Source: an uncultured Pelagibacteraceae bacterium (lineage in GTDB: Bacteria > Pseudomonadota > Alphaproteobacteria > Pelagibacterales > Pelagibacteraceae). From it: a stretch of DNA of 64,000 nucleotides. Positions 60,546 to 64,000 of this stretch are shown here, piece after piece. Made by a program: the position numbers and the translations under genes. The DNA lies in assembly GCA_902592375.1 (NCBI GenBank), contig CACJEG010000001.1:186001-250000 (forward strand). The letters are read 5' to 3'. Position 1 is the stretch's first letter. Each line of letters starts with the position of its first letter. The notes beneath the pieces are model-generated. The model was given only the letters and a program-made list of their open reading frames with translations. It made no database searches and was not told where the DNA came from.

Positions 60546-61874
60546 ATGACGACATTACCTTCGAAAGCAAAAGTAGTTATCATCGGTGGTGGAATTCACG
60601 GTCTTAGTACTGCTTGGAAACTTTCTGAAACATATAAAAATCCTGGTGACATAATTGTATTAGAGAAAAAAGATACTGCAGCTGGTGCAAGCGGAATTGC
60701 TTGTGGTGTTGTAAGAAATAATTATTTCCAACCAGCAATGAGAGAGCTTATGGCTCACTCAGTTTCAGTTTGGGAGAGTGATCCTAAAGCATTTAAATAT
60801 AACCCTGTTGGCTACTTACAAATTTCACCTGAAGTAATGCATGAAGATGTTGCAAGCATTTATGAACAACAAAAAGCAATCGGATATGAGTCAGTATTTA
60901 TTGAAGGTGAAAAAGATTGTTCTAATTATATGAAAGATATTTTTGATGATTGGCAAGCACAAGGCATCACTTCAATACTTCATGAAAAAAAAGGTGGATA
61001 CGCATTTAACAAAGATTCAATTAAAGCACTTGAAAGTAAATCTACATCAAACGGTGTTCAGGTTATGAAAGGTGTAAAAGTAACAGGTTTTAAAAGAGGA
61101 AGTAACAGTCAAGCTGTTACAGGAGTGGAGACAGACAAAGGTACAATTGAATGCGAACAGGTTGTTATCGGTGCAGGTCCATGGGCGAGAGATTTTTGGA
61201 ATATGTTAGAGTTGCCTAAAACGGCTAACATTAAAGGCAAAGACGGTAAAATGCATGTAACAGATATGTGGACATACTGGATGCTACAAGAAGGTGTTAT
61301 TGGTGTTGAGCCAGATTTTCTAAAAACTAATGATGGAAAACAACCTCCTGTGGTTCATGTAGACTCGACTGCTCCGTTATATTCAGACAAAACAAAAAAA
61401 TTATTAACAGACAAAATTTGGGGAATTTATTACAAACCTGACATTGAAGGTTTAGGTGTACAAGGTGGAACTTCTCCTTACATAGTTAAAAAACATTTTG
61501 ATCAAGTTAATGTTGATCCTTATGGAATTGAGTCACCTGAATATCAAACAACAGACGCATTTAGTGAAATGTGGTGTTCAGCTTTAGCGCATTGTCAAAA
61601 AAGATTTGAGGGTAAATCTGATTTATATAGAAAAGGACCATCGGGTGGACTTGGATGTATGACACCAGACTCGTTTCCAATCTTTGATAGATTTTTTGAA
61701 AACGTTTACATGATTGCAGATGCCAATCATGGTTATAAAATGATTGGGGTTGGAGAACTTGTTGCAAAAGAAATTCTTGGTACTGAAAGTGATTTATTAA
61801 AACCATTTAGATTCAACCGTTACGAGAAGGGTGAACTTCACCCTACTTCGAACAGTCCGTTTCCTTGGAGCTAG
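60546..61874 (+). CDS. FAD-dependent oxidoreductase, DAO/SoxB-like
   Basis: This 442-residue flavoprotein has the FAD fold VVIIGGGIHGLSTAWKL and SGIACGVVRNNYFQP, resembling sarcosine oxidase beta and N-methylglutamate dehydrogenase subunits. The C-terminal GGLGCMTPDSFPIFD and DANHGYKMIGVGELVA complete the domain. It is followed by gmaS and mgsA/glxB, genes for making N-methylglutamate from methylamine. An enzyme oxidising N-methylglutamate or a related N-methyl amino acid is the best guess. It is clearly different from soxB in this window. Confidence 0.8.
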   Translation: MTTLPSKAKVVIIGGGIHGLSTAWKLSETYKNPGDIIVLEKKDTAAGASGIACGVVRNNYFQPAMRELMAHSVSVWESDPKAFKYNPVGYLQISPEVMHEDVASIYEQQKAIGYESVFIEGEKDCSNYMKDIFDDWQAQGITSILHEKKGGYAFNKDSIKALESKSTSNGVQVMKGVKVTGFKRGSNSQAVTGVETDKGTIECEQVVIGAGPWARDFWNMLELPKTANIKGKDGKMHVTDMWTYWMLQEGVIGVEPDFLKTNDGKQPPVVHVDSTAPLYSDKTKKLLTDKIWGIYYKPDIEGLGVQGGTSPYIVKKHFDQVNVDPYGIESPEYQTTDAFSEMWCSALAHCQKRFEGKSDLYRKGPSGGLGCMTPDSFPIFDRFFENVYMIADANHGYKMIGVGELVAKEILGTESDLLKPFRFNRYEKGELHPTSNSPFPWS

Positions 61875-61943
61875 ACTCTAAGCCTAGACACAAATAAATT
61901 TTTCAGCTACGTTTGAATAAATTAAATTCATTGAGGGGTGAAA

Positions 61944-63413
61944 ATGACAGATCTAGAGAAACACGTTAACCAGCCAGGTAGAGCAAAATTAGTTAAAAAA
62001 GTTAGAGAAAAAATTAACGAACTTGGCATCACTTATATTTATTATCAATTCATTTCTGTAACAGGTAGAGTTGTTGGTAAAGGTATACCAGCAGATCACT
62101 GGGAAAGAACAGCTGAAAAAGGATTTCAATTAGTTTACGGTGCTACAGCAAACTTGTTCTTAGATCGTCATAATAATTACATTGGATATGGACCAGAGGC
62201 TATGGAGCTTGTTGGAATACCTGATCCTGAAACTTTTGTTCAATTACCATGGGATAAAAGAGTTGGACGAGTGTTTGTAACTTGTTTTAGAAACAGAGAA
62301 GAAAGAAAAAATCCAGGCGGTCATTTAACTTCAGACTGCAGGGGAAATCTAAGAATTTTCATGGATGAATTTAAGAAAAAACATGGTCTAGAATTAAGAG
62401 TTGGTACTGAGCCTGAAATGATGTGGTTAACAAAAAATGAGGATGGAACACCTACAGGTAAAGGTTTTTCTAAACCATTCTGTTATCACATTGATCAATT
62501 TGAGTCATTAAGACCAGTGTTTATGAAGGTTATTGAGTACGCAAAAGCAATGGGTCTTGATATGATTCAAGGAGATCACGAAGATGCTCCAGGCCAATTA
62601 GAGTTAAACTGGACTTACGATAACGTTTTAAGAAATGCAGATAGATTGTCAACCTACAGACAAATTTGTGCTCAAGTAGCTAGAGAACATAATTTAATTG
62701 CTTGCTTTATGACAAAACCATTTATGGGTGTTTCTGCTAGTGGTTGTCATACAAACATGTCTTTATGGAAAGGTGGAAAAATAAAAGTTAACAAACTTGG
62801 AAATAAAACTCTACCAGGTGTAGAAGAAGTATTTAGTTATGTTGAAGGTGGAACTAATACTTTCATGCCAGATACAAAAGATATGCAATTACCAGGTAAA
62901 ATTGGTTTGCAATCAATTGCAGGTATCATGAAGCACTTACCAGCATTGACAGCTCTTGGATCATCAACTGTAAATTCTTATAGAAGATTATGGGATCAAG
63001 GTTTTTGGGCTCCTGTTTACGCAGACTGGGGATATCAAAATAGAACTTGTGGTTTAAGAGTTTCTGCTCCAGGAAGATTTGAATATAGATCAGTAGACTC
63101 TATGCACAATCCTTATCTATTAGGTGCTGCCTTATTAAAAGCTTGTGATGAAGGTATAACTAAAAAAATGAAACCAGCAGCTCCAGAATCTAGAAATATT
63201 TATGAAGCTCAAAAAGCTGGTAAAGATGTAAAAAAACTTCCATTAAGTTTAGGTGAAGCTTTGGATAGGCTGGCAGAGGATGAAGTAATCAAATCTGCAA
63301 TGCCAGATGAAATGTATAAAGTTTTCCATTGGTACAAAAACGATGAGTGGGAAAGATTTCTTGGTGCAACAACACAATGGGATCTGGATACTTATCTGGA
63401 TTGTCTACCGTAG
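61944..63413 (+). CDS. gmaS: Gamma-glutamylmethylamide synthetase / type III glutamine synthetase-like
   Basis: This 489-residue glutamine synthetase-fold enzyme ligates glutamate to methylamine (or ammonia) with ATP. RVGTEPEMMW (near 148-157) supplies metal glutamates, QGDHEDAPGQLELNW (near 212-226) and SGCHTNMSLW (near 276-285) the ATP and ammonia/amine site, and APGRFEYRSVDS the C-terminal arginine site. I start at the ATG at 61944 with GAGGGG upstream; a GTG at 61938 would add two residues. A class II amidotransferase gene 32 bases downstream, as in GlnT-GlxB or GmaS-MgsA loci, supports the methylamine role. Ordinary GlnA is the weaker alternative. Confidence 0.83.
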   Translation: MTDLEKHVNQPGRAKLVKKVREKINELGITYIYYQFISVTGRVVGKGIPADHWERTAEKGFQLVYGATANLFLDRHNNYIGYGPEAMELVGIPDPETFVQLPWDKRVGRVFVTCFRNREERKNPGGHLTSDCRGNLRIFMDEFKKKHGLELRVGTEPEMMWLTKNEDGTPTGKGFSKPFCYHIDQFESLRPVFMKVIEYAKAMGLDMIQGDHEDAPGQLELNWTYDNVLRNADRLSTYRQICAQVAREHNLIACFMTKPFMGVSASGCHTNMSLWKGGKIKVNKLGNKTLPGVEEVFSYVEGGTNTFMPDTKDMQLPGKIGLQSIAGIMKHLPALTALGSSTVNSYRRLWDQGFWAPVYADWGYQNRTCGLRVSAPGRFEYRSVDSMHNPYLLGAALLKACDEGITKKMKPAAPESRNIYEAQKAGKDVKKLPLSLGEALDRLAEDEVIKSAMPDEMYKVFHWYKNDEWERFLGATTQWDLDTYLDCLP

Positions 63414-63445
63414 GTCACAGAAATAGATAGAAAGGGTATAAATAT

Positions 63446-64000
63446 ATGTGTGGAATAGCAGGTTTAATTCATAGAGGGAAATCTTCAAATGTTGGAAGTG
63501 AATTGCAAGGTATGCTTCAAGCATTAAAACATAGAGGAGAAGATTCAACAGGTTACGCTTTATATGGCGATACCGATGGAAAAAACTTCATCATGCGTTT
63601 TAAAGTTGGAGAAAACGTTGGAGAAGGAAGTTCATCAGTCATGGAGGATGTATCTGTTTACGATGAAAGAAAAAAAATTGTTGATGAAACTCTGGCTGAA
63701 ATGGGAGCTAAAATAGTTAAAGAAGAAAGAACCCTTCCCTACTCTTTAAGATATGAAATTGATTATAATGTTAAAGATCTGTTAGAATTTTCACAACGTA
63801 TAGAAAGTATTCCAGGTGTTGAAATTCTTTCTATGGGTAAATCTTTAGAAGTGATTAAAGATCTTGGAAACGCAAAAATGGTTTGTGATAGATATAGCTT
63901 AGATAAAGTTGTTGGAACACATGCTATAGGTCATGCTAGAATGGCTACAGAGTCTGGTGTAGATATCAAATCTGCCCACCCTTTTTGGGGATATCCATTT
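63446..64000 (+). CDS. mgsA: Class II glutamine amidotransferase, N-methylglutamate synthase subunit A-like, cut by window end
   Basis: An ATG at 63446 opens a frame that stays open for 185 codons to the window end. The start MCGIAGLIHRGKSS places the nucleophile C2 directly after the initiator, as in all class II amidotransferases; HRGEDSTGYAL and GHARMATESGVDIKSAHPF further match GlxB/MgsA proteins. In N-methylglutamate synthase this subunit releases the amide (methylamine or ammonia) from gamma-glutamyl compounds. GmaS lies just upstream. The MgsB and MgsC subunits are expected to the right of the window. Confidence 0.82.
   Translation, partial: MCGIAGLIHRGKSSNVGSELQGMLQALKHRGEDSTGYALYGDTDGKNFIMRFKVGENVGEGSSSVMEDVSVYDERKKIVDETLAEMGAKIVKEERTLPYSLRYEIDYNVKDLLEFSQRIESIPGVEILSMGKSLEVIKDLGNAKMVCDRYSLDKVVGTHAIGHARMATESGVDIKSAHPFWGYPF

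Noticed and set aside
1-64000. CRISPR arrays, insertion sequences, prophage genes, tRNA or rRNA genes
   Set aside because: No direct-repeat arrays, transposase or integrase genes, or cloverleaf-like G+C-richer segments were found on either strand.

Overview
The window is strongly A+T-rich, extremely compact (no gene-free stretch longer than about 275 bases, dozens of TAATG or ATGA start/stop overlaps) and loaded with genes for importing and oxidising methylated osmolytes. This combination, together with a trimethylamine monooxygenase, a DUF1989-GcvT TMAO demethylase, sarcosine oxidase, BHMT and DmdA-like proteins, points to a streamlined marine alphaproteobacterium of the SAR11 clade (Pelagibacterales). 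No rRNA, tRNA, CRISPR array, insertion sequence or phage module was seen.

Layout. (1) 1-4.4 kb, minus strand: an iron(III) ABC transporter operon (fbpA, a 64-residue Cys-motif protein, fbpB, fbpC) with two tandem iron-regulator-like palindromes upstream, followed by a partial azlC-type permease. (2) 4.4-8.5 kb: a LysR regulator, an AcuI/YhdH-type reductase, folE, hisI, a 2OG-Fe(II) oxygenase and a DUF2237 protein. (3) 8.5-14.3 kb, minus: a dimethylglycine dehydrogenase-like flavoprotein with its complete electron path, EtfB, EtfA and ETF:ubiquinone oxidoreductase. (4) 14.35-27.6 kb, minus: a nearly unbroken 15-gene run that starts with a Rieske oxygenase (glycine betaine type) and BHMT, continues with a second DMGDH-like protein, two methyltransferase-like proteins, a DddP-like M24 protein, a small kinase/nucleotidyltransferase pair, a BesD-like 2OG oxygenase, a crotonase lacking its catalytic glutamates and several small or transport genes. 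(5) 27.9-32 kb, plus: a betaine-type binding protein and permease followed by a MetF-like protein and a DmdA-family protein. (6) 32-36.1 kb: small membrane proteins and a minus-strand group (M19-like, 553-residue unknown, DUF3726, 55-residue Cys-pair protein). (7) 36.2-41.2 kb: purE, purK, GNAT, cold shock protein, Asp/Glu racemase-like, unknowns, EamA exporter. (8) 41.2-46.3 kb, minus: soxBDAG heterotetrameric sarcosine oxidase. (9) 46.4-64 kb: formate-THF ligase, a class I amidotransferase, an Fe-type alcohol dehydrogenase, tmm, gpsA, the TMAO transporter (tmoX, tmoV, tmoW), tdm with a small winged-helix regulator, and the start of a methylamine-assimilation operon (DAO-type oxidase, gmaS, mgsA/glxB).

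How it fits together. TMAO enters through TmoXVW or is made from TMA by Tmm; Tdm splits it to dimethylamine and formaldehyde. Glycine betaine can be demethylated by BHMT (to homocysteine) or by the Rieske oxygenase to dimethylglycine, then through DMGDH-like flavoproteins (electrons via ETF to ubiquinone) and SoxBDAG to glycine. Methyl groups are collected as methylene-THF by at least five proteins with GcvT domains and can be oxidised for energy, with formate-THF ligase, FolE and the MetF-like protein supplying folate chemistry. GmaS and MgsA use the final methylamine nitrogen. Less well explained are the DddP-like protein, the kinase/nucleotidyltransferase pair, the DmdA-like cassette, the M19/DUF3726 group, and conspicuous stem-loops located after each of the three ABC binding-protein genes.
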